Positions 9,416-19,327 are shown, counted from the stretch's first letter. The stretch is DNA of 64,000 bases from Prolixibacteraceae bacterium UBA1413 (GCA_002304925.1 DBPT01000006.1:248001-312000), one strand, 5' to 3'. Notes: generated from the sequence alone by a model not told the origin. Program-made: numbers and translations.

Positions 9416-10384
9416 TTACTTTTTATAATTCATAGCTCCCAGCATATTTCCATATATCTGGTTGAGAGCTTCAAGGTGCTGATTCAGTTTAACTGCATTT
9501 TCATGGTATTTTTTCAGTTCTTCCGCTGAGGAGGCCAACGCATCATTGATCCTGCCCAAATCAGCATTGAATTGCTGGTTGGCCTTTAATTGCTCTTCGG
9601 AACCTTTCAATTGGTTTTCAACTGCATTGTTCAGCGTGGTGAGGTTCTTATTGAGCCGTTGGAGATTTTCGGCATAAGACCCCGAAGAGTCACCGAAATA
9701 CTGCATGTTTTGTTCTATCTTTTCTGAAGCTGCCTTATAGGATTTCGCCAACAGGTTACCTGATTCGTTAATCCTTGACGTGAATTCCTCACCGCTGCGG
9801 TTCAGTTTGTCGATAATGGCCTGACCCGAAGAAGTCATTTGCCTGGTGGTGTTCTGATAGATATCAACCAACTGCGTCACGGAATTGTGAATAGAACTAT
9901 TGGCCTTGGCATTTGTGTCACTGAAAGAACTCATCGCTTCGCTCGCTGAACTCAGGTTTTTCACGTACATTTCGGTGGCCAGGGTGGCAGAGGAAATGTC
10001 ACTGATACCTCTTGCAGTATTGCTAAGATCGTTGAGGCTGTGACTTACCTTATCAAGGAGGCTGGGCGTGATATCCGTCCCTTTGAGCAGGTCTTCCAGC
10101 TTGTTGCCCGGCTTTTTAACTTCCTCGAATCCCGAAACTTCATAATCCTCCCTGAGTTCCGGGTAAACCCTCGACCATTCGGGGGTTTCAAGTGGCGGTT
10201 CAAAAGCCGACACGAAAAAGATCACGGCTTCAGTGATCAGACCAATTGTCAGGAATAACCCGGAATAGGGCCAGTGCTGAAGTTTAAACAATGCACCGAT
10301 CAACACAATGGATGCCCCCCAGCTGTAAATGAACCCCATTAAGGTTCTGGCACGTTTTGTCTTTAAAAGTTCACCAATATTCAT
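9416..10384 (-). CDS. gldL: T9SS motor component GldL/PorL
   Basis: Inner-membrane stator-like subunit of the GldLM motor. 322 residues. There are two N-terminal membrane helices (~16-33 and ~42-60). Glu52 in the second helix and Lys34/His37 in the loop correspond to residues conserved in the family. The rest is a long cytoplasmic coiled-coil rich in Asn, Ser and Leu (~110-320). It is longer than F. johnsoniae GldL, as is common in Bacteroidales. It lies 22 bases from gldM and 21 from gldK. Confidence 0.94.
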   Translation of the reverse strand: MNIGELLKTKRARTLMGFIYSWGASIVLIGALFKLQHWPYSGLFLTIGLITEAVIFFVSAFEPPLETPEWSRVYPELREDYEVSGFEEVKKPGNKLEDLLKGTDITPSLLDKVSHSLNDLSNTARGISDISSATLATEMYVKNLSSASEAMSSFSDTNAKANSSIHNSVTQLVDIYQNTTRQMTSSGQAIIDKLNRSGEEFTSRINESGNLLAKSYKAASEKIEQNMQYFGDSSGSYAENLQRLNKNLTTLNNAVENQLKGSEEQLKANQQFNADLGRINDALASSAEELKKYHENAVKLNQHLEALNQIYGNMLGAMNYKK

Positions 10385-10405
10385 CGTTTCGTTTATTAGG
10401 TATTT

Positions 10406-11767
10406 TTAGAATTCACTGCCAAAGGAAGCTCTCACACAGCGGAAACCAATAAATGACTTGGTGGTATCCTGGTATTCAAAACTACGAGTACCCACCTGAT
10501 TATAATAAGCCACATCCTTATATGATCCTCCCCTGATCACCTTCCGTTTCATCACTTGTGGATCGTCGGGAAGGGCATTGTATTCATAATTGGGATTGAA
10601 GTCGTTGATCAGCATGTATCCCGATTCGTCATAAGCGGTCCTGGTCCATTCCGCCACATTCCCCGCCATATCGTAAAGCCCGAAGTCATTGGGATCATAA
10701 CTGCCCACCCGCATGGTGCCAATGCCTCCGTCTTCCACGTAATTTCCGCGCAGAGGTTTGAAATTTGCAAGGAAAACCCCTTCCTGGTCACGAATATAAT
10801 AGTTCCCCCAAGGGTACATGGAGAATTTTTTCCCTCCCCTGGCGGCATATTCCCATTCGGTTTCAGTAGGAAGCCTGTATTCCATCAGACTTGGTTTACC
10901 CTGCCTGGCCAGGTAATCGTTCTGGTATTTTGTTCGCCAGTTGCAGAATGCCCGGGCCTGTTTCCAGGTTACCCCCACCACCGGGTATTCATCGAAACCG
11001 GGATGCCAGGAATAGCGCGTAGCCCACGGCTCATTGTAAGAATAGGTAAAATCACGGATCCAGCAGAGGGTATCGGGATATACATTGACCCGGTCCTTGA
11101 AAATAAAGGCGGAACGGTTCTCGATCGGGATTTCATTCCCCGAAGGATCATACACCGATCCTTCATACCGCTGGGTTTCGAAATTGTAACTGTTCTGGCG
11201 GCGGGCGGCCTGGTTGTAATCGATCCACCAGTAATCGTAAAAGAGTTTTCGGGGGTCGATCTCCCTGCGCCCCATAAATCGCTCATTATCAGGAATATAC
11301 ATATCCTGCAGCGCCATGATGTAATCGGGTTCATCCCAGCGGATCCGTTCTTTCCAATTGATTATCGGAGGATCAATGGGATTGTTGTCACGATCTTCCG
11401 TAATCAGGAATTCGGGATACTGCTGTCCCAGAATCTGCCTTGCAATGGAATCCCTGACCCAATAAATGAATTGCCTGTATTCGTTGTTGGTGATTTCGGT
11501 ATCGTCCATCCAGAAAGCGTCAACGGAAACGGTACGGGCGGGCTGGGAGGCTGCGGCAACATCCTGGTCGTTCGGACCGACATTCAGCGTACCGCGGCGA
11601 ACAAATACCATCCCCGTCGGGGCCGTTTCTTTCCATTTCCCGGCCCGGCTTGCACCGACCAGTTCTCCATTTCCGTATCCGCTTCCTGTCCGGGGACCGC
11701 TGCACATAGAACTTGTCAGCAAGATTCCGGCCAGGAGCGCCAATGAAACAAAAAAAATTCTTTTCAT
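10406..11767 (-). CDS. gldK: T9SS ring lipoprotein GldK/PorK
   Basis: Outer-membrane-anchored component that forms large rings with GldN. 453 residues with an FGE-sulfatase fold. The N-terminus is signal-like, with Cys22 after SSM; Met at -1 is an unusual lipobox residue. Conserved motifs include DDTEITNNEYRQF, the tryptophan-rich WRTKYQ stretch, PTETEWEYAARGG, GNVAEWTR and the IGFRCVRASF end. It sits directly downstream of porP/sprF (22-base gap), the canonical order. The paralogue at 5474-6823 shares most of these motifs. Confidence 0.93.
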   Translation of the reverse strand: MKRIFFVSLALLAGILLTSSMCSGPRTGSGYGNGELVGASRAGKWKETAPTGMVFVRRGTLNVGPNDQDVAAASQPARTVSVDAFWMDDTEITNNEYRQFIYWVRDSIARQILGQQYPEFLITEDRDNNPIDPPIINWKERIRWDEPDYIMALQDMYIPDNERFMGRREIDPRKLFYDYWWIDYNQAARRQNSYNFETQRYEGSVYDPSGNEIPIENRSAFIFKDRVNVYPDTLCWIRDFTYSYNEPWATRYSWHPGFDEYPVVGVTWKQARAFCNWRTKYQNDYLARQGKPSLMEYRLPTETEWEYAARGGKKFSMYPWGNYYIRDQEGVFLANFKPLRGNYVEDGGIGTMRVGSYDPNDFGLYDMAGNVAEWTRTAYDESGYMLINDFNPNYEYNALPDDPQVMKRKVIRGGSYKDVAYYNQVGTRSFEYQDTTKSFIGFRCVRASFGSEF

Positions 11768-11789
11768 AGTTCAGTACTATATCGTTTTC

Positions 11790-12740
11790 TTACAAAAACC
11801 TGACACTTTTATATTTTCTGCTCCGGTTTTTCTCAATGTCAACCGAATAACTGATAAAAACTTCGTGCGATCCGTACCCATATCTTCCGATGGCGGAAGT
11901 GACCAGGTCGAAGGAATAACCGACGCGAAGGCCGTTCATCAGTTCAGCACCCATAAGCAAAGCCACTGCGTCCTTTGTCCGGTAGGACAAACCTCCCCAC
12001 AACCGATCGTCATATACCACGTTGGTATTCAGGTCAACCTGCCAGCCTGCCAGATCACTTTTCAGCAAAAAAGACGGGCGTAATTCGAATAACGGATCAG
12101 ACAGTTTGATATTGTATCCTCCCATCAAATAATAGTGCCGGGCAAGGTACGTACTTGCCAGGTCAGAGAACTTTATGGAGGCCTGGTTGATGTGGGTCAC
12201 CGAAGCACTCAGATAATATCTTGCACTTTTGAGGTACACACCCATTCCCGCATCGAATGCCACCTGACTCACTTCTCCCTCGGGAATGGCCGGGTCAGAA
12301 CCGGGCGGCGTGTAAATGCCCAGATCATCCTCCGGAATCTCCCACTCTCCGCTAAGGCTCTTATTGAACATCCCCAGAGATACTCCTACCCCGAGGTCCC
12401 CGAAAGAGAGGCTTTTTCTCCATGCATAGGCAAAATTTACCAGAACGTTGCTTTCGGGTCCCAATTCATCGCTGATAATATTGATCCCAATGCCTGCAGG
12501 ACTTCCGAAAATCCCGACAGCAGCGTCAACACTGAAGACCAGTGTTTGGGGAGCATCTCTGAACCCTGTCCACTGATAACGGTTTAATATGGTACCGCTG
12601 ATAGCGTCCTCACTGCCTGCAAAACCCGGATTAACACTAAACTTGTTAAACATATAATTCGTGTACTGCGGATCTTGCTGTCCAAGTGCCGATAAATATA
12701 CGGTAAAAATAAAAAAGAAAAAAGAAATTATCTTTTTCAT
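11790..12740 (-). CDS. T9SS membrane protein of the PorP/SprF family
   Basis: Outer-membrane beta-barrel type protein linked to the T9SS and to anchoring of secreted adhesins. 316 residues with a signal peptide ending near ALGQQDP. The family opening DPQYTNYMFNKFSVNPGFAGS is split around residues 22-42, and the C-terminal region resembles PorP/SprF barrels (GYGSHEVFISY). It is first in the porP-gldKLMN operon. The preceding 107-bp gap to the ureohydrolase-like gene probably holds the operon promoter, although I find no good consensus in it. Confidence 0.9.
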   Translation of the reverse strand: MKKIISFFFFIFTVYLSALGQQDPQYTNYMFNKFSVNPGFAGSEDAISGTILNRYQWTGFRDAPQTLVFSVDAAVGIFGSPAGIGINIISDELGPESNVLVNFAYAWRKSLSFGDLGVGVSLGMFNKSLSGEWEIPEDDLGIYTPPGSDPAIPEGEVSQVAFDAGMGVYLKSARYYLSASVTHINQASIKFSDLASTYLARHYYLMGGYNIKLSDPLFELRPSFLLKSDLAGWQVDLNTNVVYDDRLWGGLSYRTKDAVALLMGAELMNGLRVGYSFDLVTSAIGRYGYGSHEVFISYSVDIEKNRSRKYKSVRFL

Positions 12741-12847
12741 ACGCTTTTCTCATACCACCAAATCCCATTATAGCGGGATACAAAATACGAATGTCGGTAT
12801 TTTTCAGATGAACCAACGCTTTTGCAAAGAACGGATTTAATTTTCTA

Positions 12848-14008
12848 TTATTTTGATAAACGGTCGGTTTTTAGGGCGAATTTCCACCATATATCAGGGA
12901 TTTCCTGCTTTACGGCCATTTTATAATCATTTTCACTGCATGGGGCAATCGTACCGGCTCCTTCTTCTGCAGAGATTTCTATCCACCAGCGGTTGGTGGG
13001 CGGATGATGATAAAATAGCACCGGCTCCCCATGTTTTTCGAACTCCACGAAATATTTTATGAACGGCTCTTTATCCCTGGAAGGATCCTCGCTGCGCCGT
13101 TGGGCAAAGGCTTCCAGAAAATACCAAATCATCCGGGCTGCCAACGCGGAAGTGGTACCCCGGGAATCCAGCGTCGGGTTGACTTCGAACAAGCCAAACA
13201 CCGACAACCGGGGGCTCAACCCGGCAAAACGGGCAATCCGGCAGGCTTCTTCCCCAAAAAAACCGGTGGGTTCTGCCTTTTGCTGCCCCATGGCATCGGA
13301 CTGCCTCACTGCCGAAATGTCAAAACTCAGAAAAGAGGTATTCCGCAACAGCGGTTCAGGGGATTGAAAGTCATCACGGATACGTCCCAGGGGCAGGTAA
13401 TCAAAAGTTTGTTCCCGCAACCAGGCCAATATGGTCGGAGGTACCAAATGGCCCTGGATCCCGATCATCTGCAAATGATAGAGATGGGGGTGCTCCCGTA
13501 AAATGCGTGAAATGAAATTGGAAGAACCGGTAACCTGACGGCCGGTTTTTACATCAACGCGCGCATCAGCCACAGAAAGGACAAAATCGCTTTTCCCTCG
13601 GAATGCCCGGGCAATGCCGACACTCAGATCCTGCCCCCCACCGGTCACCACGGTCGTGATCCCAGAGTCGGAAAGGTACTCGACAACATCCCGGAGAGCA
13701 AACCAGGTATCACGCACCGTTTTCCCGGGTTTCAGGTCACCCAGATCGACCACACCCCGCAATGACTCCAGGTTGCTCAGCCGGTACAGTTGTTCCCTGA
13801 TGGCGGCCGGGGCTTTTGAACATCCCTTGTTTGACGTTCCTGATTCTTCGGGTACCCCGATCAGGGCAACCTTGATTTCCCCCCTCTTGGACAGGGCAAA
13901 GGATCCGGTATCCTTACCGATCCAATGTCCCATACTATGCCTGCCATACTTCTGATTTTCAGCCAGAAGTTCAAAATTCACCGGATGGAAATAAAGACGT
14001 AGGTCCAC
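12848..14008 (-). CDS. Arginase/formiminoglutamase-family protein with degenerate metal site
   Basis: Ureohydrolase fold, 386 residues, but probably not a normal binuclear Mn enzyme. The GGDHS motif is replaced by GGGQDLS (residues 123-129). The DAHxD motif is DARVD (148-152, His to Arg). The SFDxDxxDP motif is SFDISAVRQSDA (228-239), with the second Asp changed to Ser. The rest of the fold (GVPEESGTSNKG, GFFGEEACRIAR) looks intact. Bacteroidota genomes commonly carry this variant under formimidoylglutamase labels. It starts with GTG at 14008, sharing one base with the topA TAG, so it is translationally coupled to topA. Function unknown: scaffold, regulator or altered hydrolase. Confidence 0.75.
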   Translation of the reverse strand: MDLRLYFHPVNFELLAENQKYGRHSMGHWIGKDTGSFALSKRGEIKVALIGVPEESGTSNKGCSKAPAAIREQLYRLSNLESLRGVVDLGDLKPGKTVRDTWFALRDVVEYLSDSGITTVVTGGGQDLSVGIARAFRGKSDFVLSVADARVDVKTGRQVTGSSNFISRILREHPHLYHLQMIGIQGHLVPPTILAWLREQTFDYLPLGRIRDDFQSPEPLLRNTSFLSFDISAVRQSDAMGQQKAEPTGFFGEEACRIARFAGLSPRLSVFGLFEVNPTLDSRGTTSALAARMIWYFLEAFAQRRSEDPSRDKEPFIKYFVEFEKHGEPVLFYHHPPTNRWWIEISAEEGAGTIAPCSENDYKMAVKQEIPDIWWKFALKTDRLSK

Positions 14009-16344
14009 TATTTCTTTTTCTTCTTTTTGTTAGCCTTGTTGTTGCCATCGGCGATCAGTTTCAGGCATTCTTCATAGGAAAGGAGTTCCACCCTAGTACC
14101 TTTCGGAATCCTGAAATTCTCCTTTTTCAGGACGATATAAGGTCCCCAGCGACCATTCAGGATCTTCAGGTTTTCATCCTCCTCAAAGGTTTTGATCACC
14201 GAATTCTTTTCCTTATCGCGCTTTGCCGCGATCAGTTCGACAGCCCTGTCCAGGTCAACCGTATAAGGATCATCGCTCTTTGCCAATGAGAAAAACTTGT
14301 TGTTATGCCTGATGTAAGGGCCGAAGCGGCCGATCCCTACCGTCACTTTCCTCCCTTCGAACTCCCCGAGATCGCGGGGCATTTTGAAAAGTTCCAGGGC
14401 TTCCTCAATGGTGATGGTTTCGAGATGCTGGCCGGCCCGAAGACTGGCAAACACCGGTTTTTCCCCCTCTTTTTCCGAGGAGGAATCCCCAAGCTGGGCA
14501 ATCGGGCCATAACGGCCGATCTTAACCGACAACCGCTTTCCGGTGGCCGGATCGGTCCCCAGGAACCGTTCCCCCCTGGTTTTTTCCGAACTTTTCAGCA
14601 CTTTGCCAATATTATCGTGAAAAGGACCGTAGAAGCTGTCAATGACCTCATACCAGATCCGTTTCCCCTCAGCAATTTCATCCAGGTCCATCTCCACTTT
14701 GGCGGTGAAATTATAGTCCATGATCTGTTCGAAATGCTCAGTCAGGAAATCGGTCACGACCATGCCGATATCTGTGGGGAAGAGTTTTGATTTTTCGGCC
14801 CCTGCCAACTCCTTTTTCACCGTGCGGCTGATTTTGCCTTTCGACAGGTCAATCTGGACGTAGTTTCTTTCCTTACCCGGCCGGTCTTCCCTGACCACAT
14901 AATTCCTGTTCTGAATGGTGGTGATGGTGGGTGCATAGGTCGAAGGCCTGCCAATACCCAGTTCTTCCAGTCTTTTTACCAGCGAGGCCTCCGTATACCG
15001 GAAAGGTCTCAGTAAAAACCTTTCGGTGGCTTGTATAACCATGGGAATCAGGGGATCATTGACCCGCACCGGAGGCAGCAACAACTGGCCGCCCTGGTTA
15101 TTATTGACCTCCTCATCGGTCGATTCCATATAAACTTTGAGGAATCCGTCAAAAATGATCACCTCGCCCGAAGCCACGAATTTCTCTTCCGATGTCGAAA
15201 TATTGATGGTAATGACCGTTTTCTCAAGCAGGGCGTCGGCCATCTGTGAAGCCAGGGTCCGCTTCCTGATCAGATCATACAGTTTCTTTTCCTGCACCGT
15301 TCCCGCGATGGTTTCCTCACCGATATACGTGGGACGGATGGCTTCATGTGCCTCCTGGGCACCTTTTAACTTCGTTTTGTACTGCCGTGTCTTGAGATAA
15401 TTCTCGCCGTGCAGCGTCCTGATCACATCGGCCGCCGTGTTGAGGGCCAGGGAGGAGAGGTTGACCGAATCGGTACGCATATACGTAATCCGTCCTGATT
15501 CATATAATCTCTGAGCGACGCTCATGGTTTGGGAGACAGAAAACCCCAGCTTACGACTTGCTTCCTGCTGAAGGGTGGAGGTGGTAAACGGAGGAGCAGG
15601 CGATCTGCGCGTCGGCTTCCTGCTGATATCGGCAACCGTGAAATCGGCACCGGCGCATTTTTCCAGAAAACGCACGGCTTCAGCCTCGGAATCAAAACGC
15701 CGGGGCAGTTCGGCCCGCAATTCCGCGGAAGTGCCGTCGGGCAGCTTCACCGTGAAAAGCGCCGTAATCCGGAACGATGAAGAGGTTTCGAAATTCATGA
15801 TCTCCCTTTCCCGCTCCACAATCAACCTGACAGCGACCGACTGGACCCTTCCGGCAGAGAGGCTGGGCTTTACCTTTTTCCACAATACAGGCGAAATCTC
15901 AAAACCGACGATCCGGTCCAGAACCCGCCTGGCTTGCTGAGCATTGACAAGATTCACGTCGATCGGACGGGGATTCTCAATGGCATGCCGGATGGCTTCC
16001 TTCGTAATTTCATGAAATACGATCCTCCTGGTCTTTTCAGGTTTGAGATTCAACTCCTCCTGAAGATGCCAGGCAATGGCTTCCCCTTCACGGTCCTCAT
16101 CAGAGGCCAGCCATACCATCGCAGCACCCCGGGTCAGCTTTTTCAAATCACTCACCACCTTCCGCTTATCCTCTGAAACCACATACCTGGGACGAAAGTG
16201 ATCGTTGATGTCAATGCCAAAGTCCTTTTTCTCCAGGTCGCGGATATGCCCCATGCTCGAGGTGACCTTAAAATTGTCGCCCAGAAACTTACCTATGGTT
16301 TTGGCTTTGGCCGGTGATTCAACAATGACGAGATTTTCCTCCAT
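14008..16344 (-). CDS. topA: DNA topoisomerase I
   Basis: Type IA topoisomerase that relaxes negative supercoils. About 778 residues from the ATG at 16344, chosen because MEENLVIVESPAKAKT is the conserved N-terminus. The Toprim domain is at ~1-120 (Glu in VESPAKA, DEDREGEA acidic triad). The active-site Tyr is Tyr288 in ITYMRTDSV. The C-terminus has no Cys4 zinc fingers. Instead it has three topoisomerase C-terminal repeats (GRYGPIAQLG, GRFGPYIRH, GRWGPYIVL) and a Lys-rich tail ending in six Lys. Its stop overlaps the GTG of the ureohydrolase-like gene. Confidence 0.96.
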   Translation of the reverse strand: MEENLVIVESPAKAKTIGKFLGDNFKVTSSMGHIRDLEKKDFGIDINDHFRPRYVVSEDKRKVVSDLKKLTRGAAMVWLASDEDREGEAIAWHLQEELNLKPEKTRRIVFHEITKEAIRHAIENPRPIDVNLVNAQQARRVLDRIVGFEISPVLWKKVKPSLSAGRVQSVAVRLIVEREREIMNFETSSSFRITALFTVKLPDGTSAELRAELPRRFDSEAEAVRFLEKCAGADFTVADISRKPTRRSPAPPFTTSTLQQEASRKLGFSVSQTMSVAQRLYESGRITYMRTDSVNLSSLALNTAADVIRTLHGENYLKTRQYKTKLKGAQEAHEAIRPTYIGEETIAGTVQEKKLYDLIRKRTLASQMADALLEKTVITINISTSEEKFVASGEVIIFDGFLKVYMESTDEEVNNNQGGQLLLPPVRVNDPLIPMVIQATERFLLRPFRYTEASLVKRLEELGIGRPSTYAPTITTIQNRNYVVREDRPGKERNYVQIDLSKGKISRTVKKELAGAEKSKLFPTDIGMVVTDFLTEHFEQIMDYNFTAKVEMDLDEIAEGKRIWYEVIDSFYGPFHDNIGKVLKSSEKTRGERFLGTDPATGKRLSVKIGRYGPIAQLGDSSSEKEGEKPVFASLRAGQHLETITIEEALELFKMPRDLGEFEGRKVTVGIGRFGPYIRHNNKFFSLAKSDDPYTVDLDRAVELIAAKRDKEKNSVIKTFEEDENLKILNGRWGPYIVLKKENFRIPKGTRVELLSYEECLKLIADGNNKANKKKKKK

Positions 16345-16433
16345 GAGATCCGGTGTTATCCTTAAAAAAAATTTGTGCAAAGTAACAAAAATGAATCCCT
16401 AAGTTCAAAATTTCAACTTCAAATTAATACTAA

Positions 16434-16441
16434 TATATTTG
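16434..16441 (+). promoter_or_regulatory. Candidate Bacteroidetes promoter for the class A PBP gene
   Basis: TATATTTG at 16434-16441 matches the -7 consensus TAnnTTTG. TTTC at 16411-16414 lies 19 bases upstream and differs by one base from the -33 box TTTG. The predicted transcription start is around 16448, about 20 bases before the ATG at 16468. It lies in the divergent topA/PBP spacer. Confidence 0.5.
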
Positions 16442-16467
16442 TCCCTGTAATTAATTATCAAATATCC

Positions 16468-18819
16468 ATGTCTGACGAAAGTTCTGCCAGCCGGAAATAT
16501 ATCCGCTATTTCTGGACGATATACGTGGCCGTGGCCGTACTCGTGCTTTTTATCTTTTTCCTGATCGCCCGGGGTTTTTTAGGTTTTATGCCATCCTTTG
16601 AAGATTTGGAAAATACGGAGACCATTCTGGCTTCGGAGGTGATTTCGGATGACGACAAGGTACTGGGCACCTTTTTCAGTGAAAACCGGACTTTTGTATC
16701 ATACGAAAGTCTGCCTCCCCACCTGGTCCAGGCTTTGATTGCCACGGAAGACGTACGGTTTTTCCGTCATTCAGGGATTGACCTGAGGGGTTTGATGCGG
16801 GTTATCAAAGGAATTCTCACGGGAAATACCAGTTCTGGCGGAGGCAGTACCATTTCCCAGCAGCTGGCGAAAATGCTCTTTCCCCGCGAACAATTCCGAG
16901 GGCCCATACAACTGGCCTTCCGGAAATTCAGGGAATGGATCATCGCGGTAAAACTGGAGCGGAGTTTCACCAAAGAGGAAATCCTGACCATGTACCTGAA
17001 CAAGTACGACTTTCTCAATTTGGCCGTAGGCATCAAATCAGCAGCCAATGTCTATTTTAACTGTGAAACCGACTCCCTGCAGCTTCACCAGGCAGCCATG
17101 CTCGTGGGAATGGCCAAAAACAGTGCGCTTTACAATCCGCTTCGACGTCCCGAAATTACCCTCCAGCGCCGGAATGTGGTCCTGTCACAGATGCGAAAAT
17201 ACGGATATATCACACCCCAGGTGTTTGATTCGGTAAAACAACTGCCCCTGGGACTCGATTTCAAGCCGGTGGATTTCAAGCAGGGACTAGCCCCCTATTT
17301 CCGGGAATACCTGCGGCTGACGCTTAATGCCTCCAAACCTGACAGAAAAAATTACGCCTCTTTCCAGACCCAAAAATTTATCGAAGACTCGGTGGAATGG
17401 GAAACAAATCCCCTTTTCGGATGGTGCCAGAAAAACAAAAAGAGGGATGGCTCCGGCTGGGACCTTTACAAAGACGGACTGAAAATATATACTACCGTCG
17501 ACTCCCGGATGCAGCTATATGCGGAAGAAGCTTTGGCCTTCCACCTGAAGAACAACCTGCAGCCGTTGTTTGACAACCGGATCAAAAACCTGAAAAATCC
17601 CCCCTTCAGCAATGATATGACTGCGGAAGAAACCGAAGAGTTGCTGAACCGGTTTGTCAGGCAGTCGGAACGTTACCGGGTGCTTGCCTCACAGGGGAAA
17701 AACTACCGGGAGATCCGGGAGATTTTCAACAAACCCGTGGAAATGTCAATCTTCTCCTGGGAGGGTGAGATTGACACCATCATGGCACCCATTGACTCCA
17801 TCAAATGGTATCTCCGTTTTTTCAGGTCTTCCCTGATGGCAATGGAAAACGGAACAGGCAAGGTAAAGGCGTATGTCGGAGGACCCAATTATGAACATTT
17901 CATGTACGACATGGTCAAAGGGGGAAAACGGCAGGTGGGTTCCACGGTAAAACCCTTTCTGTATACTCTGGCCATGCAGAACGGCCTGACACCCTGCACA
18001 AAAGTGCCATACGTAAGACAGCAGTTTGTTCTTCCCGACGGCCGGATCTGGGAACCCCGCGATGCTTCGCGCGATGAGGAGAACTACGGCAAAATGGTCA
18101 CTCTGAAATGGGGCCTTGCCAACTCGAGAAATATGATCTCCGCCTGGGTGATGAAGCAGTTCAACCCGGAAGCCATGGCTGCCGTGATGCAGAAACTGGG
18201 TATTTACAGCCCCATTGACCCGGTCTATTCCATGTTCCTGGGCACCTCCGACATCACCCTGTATGAAATGGTGGGGGCTTTCGGCACCTACGTAAACAAA
18301 GGTGTTTTTATCAGACCCTATTTCGTCACACACATCGAAGACCGGCACGGAAACGTGGTCGCCAATTTCATCCCGCAACGGGTTGAAGCCATTGACGAAA
18401 ATACCGCTTTTCTGATGGTCAACCTGCTTCAGGGCGTCGTGAACGAAGGTACCGGAAGCCGTCTGCGCTTCCGTGAAGGATACGGAAAATTCACCATGCC
18501 CATCGCCGGAAAAACAGGAACCACACAAAACCATTCCGACGGATGGTTTATTGGAATGACACCCCAACTGAGCACAGGAATATGGACTGGCGCCGATCTG
18601 CGCAGCATCCGTTTTGCCGATATTTCCACGGGACAGGGAGCCAATATGGCTCTCCCAATATGGGGCTATTTCATGAAAAAAGTACTTGCCGATCCGACGC
18701 TGGGTTATACCGAAAACACATCGTTCGAAAGACCTCCGGGATTTGACGTCGACCTGGAATGCACCGGATCAGACCCGGTTCAGGAAGGCGAAGTTCTTGA
18801 ATTTGAGGATTTCCTGTGA
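16468..18819 (+). CDS. Class A penicillin-binding protein (PBP1A-like glycosyltransferase/transpeptidase)
   Basis: Bifunctional peptidoglycan synthase, inner membrane facing the periplasm. About 783 residues from the ATG at 16468; the upstream extension lacks signal character. One membrane anchor lies at ~16-38. The GT51 domain has catalytic Glu94 in ATEDVRFFRHSG and the GGSTISQQLAK motif. The transpeptidase has Ser492 in the STVK box, SRN in GLANSRNM, and KTGT. A ~100-residue insert with charged residues separates the two domains. It converges on the next gene with 7 bases between stops. Confidence 0.95.
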   Translation: MSDESSASRKYIRYFWTIYVAVAVLVLFIFFLIARGFLGFMPSFEDLENTETILASEVISDDDKVLGTFFSENRTFVSYESLPPHLVQALIATEDVRFFRHSGIDLRGLMRVIKGILTGNTSSGGGSTISQQLAKMLFPREQFRGPIQLAFRKFREWIIAVKLERSFTKEEILTMYLNKYDFLNLAVGIKSAANVYFNCETDSLQLHQAAMLVGMAKNSALYNPLRRPEITLQRRNVVLSQMRKYGYITPQVFDSVKQLPLGLDFKPVDFKQGLAPYFREYLRLTLNASKPDRKNYASFQTQKFIEDSVEWETNPLFGWCQKNKKRDGSGWDLYKDGLKIYTTVDSRMQLYAEEALAFHLKNNLQPLFDNRIKNLKNPPFSNDMTAEETEELLNRFVRQSERYRVLASQGKNYREIREIFNKPVEMSIFSWEGEIDTIMAPIDSIKWYLRFFRSSLMAMENGTGKVKAYVGGPNYEHFMYDMVKGGKRQVGSTVKPFLYTLAMQNGLTPCTKVPYVRQQFVLPDGRIWEPRDASRDEENYGKMVTLKWGLANSRNMISAWVMKQFNPEAMAAVMQKLGIYSPIDPVYSMFLGTSDITLYEMVGAFGTYVNKGVFIRPYFVTHIEDRHGNVVANFIPQRVEAIDENTAFLMVNLLQGVVNEGTGSRLRFREGYGKFTMPIAGKTGTTQNHSDGWFIGMTPQLSTGIWTGADLRSIRFADISTGQGANMALPIWGYFMKKVLADPTLGYTENTSFERPPGFDVDLECTGSDPVQEGEVLEFEDFL

Positions 18820-18826
18820 TCAGCCC

Positions 18827-19327
18827 CTACAGGAGGATCAGAATCAGCAATATCAACAGGAAAACCATGAAAAGGACAAACTGATTCCTGACAAACAATC
18901 CCAGCAAGATCAGGATTTCCACCTCATCCTTGCACGTGCTGAACAACTCAATATCTCCCTTCTCCCGGGTAATGAATTCATTGGAGGTGAAAACGATAAC
19001 CTCTGAACCATTGAACTTCCAGGACCACCGTGACTGGAAAAAATTCTTTATTTCCAGCTCGAAGCGTTTGCCGTTGACGATTACATCGCTCCGGGGGTTG
19101 AAAAGATTAACCGACACACAGGCAAGTAAAGACTGACCCCTGGCATCATATATTTCCACCTTTGGATTGAGAAATTCCCGTTTCAGAAAAAAATGCCTGC
19201 CATTGAATTCGGCATTGGCTTTCCCCGAAAACATATTCTGCCACTGAATGGAACCTACTTTTTCATTCGCCAGGAGGATCTCCAGCTTTGAACCCAATAT
19301 CTGCTTTATCCAAACCAGTTTCTCCAT
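18827..19327 (-). CDS. Unknown protein with C-terminal membrane anchor
   Basis: I do not recognise this family. About 166 residues from the ATG at 19327. An upstream in-frame start at 19411 would overlap rlmN and adds a basic stretch. The body is rich in beta-strand-like alternation (EILLANEKVGSIQW, KVEIYDARGQS, EVIVFTSNEF), suggesting a small beta-barrel or sandwich. The last ~22 residues are almost only Leu, Ile, Val and Phe, so the protein is probably tail-anchored. It follows rlmN by 52 bases and could be co-transcribed with it. Confidence 0.6.
   Translation of the reverse strand: MEKLVWIKQILGSKLEILLANEKVGSIQWQNMFSGKANAEFNGRHFFLKREFLNPKVEIYDARGQSLLACVSVNLFNPRSDVIVNGKRFELEIKNFFQSRWSWKFNGSEVIVFTSNEFITREKGDIELFSTCKDEVEILILLGLFVRNQFVLFMVFLLILLILILL

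Noticed and set aside
10556..11746. Long open frame (396 codons) on the plus strand opposite gldK
   Set aside because: Antisense shadow of a strongly conserved gene; its translation shows no domain or signal logic.
12762..12779. ATCCC/GGGAT stem as terminator of the ureohydrolase-like gene
   Set aside because: Five base pairs and no adequate T run on the minus strand.
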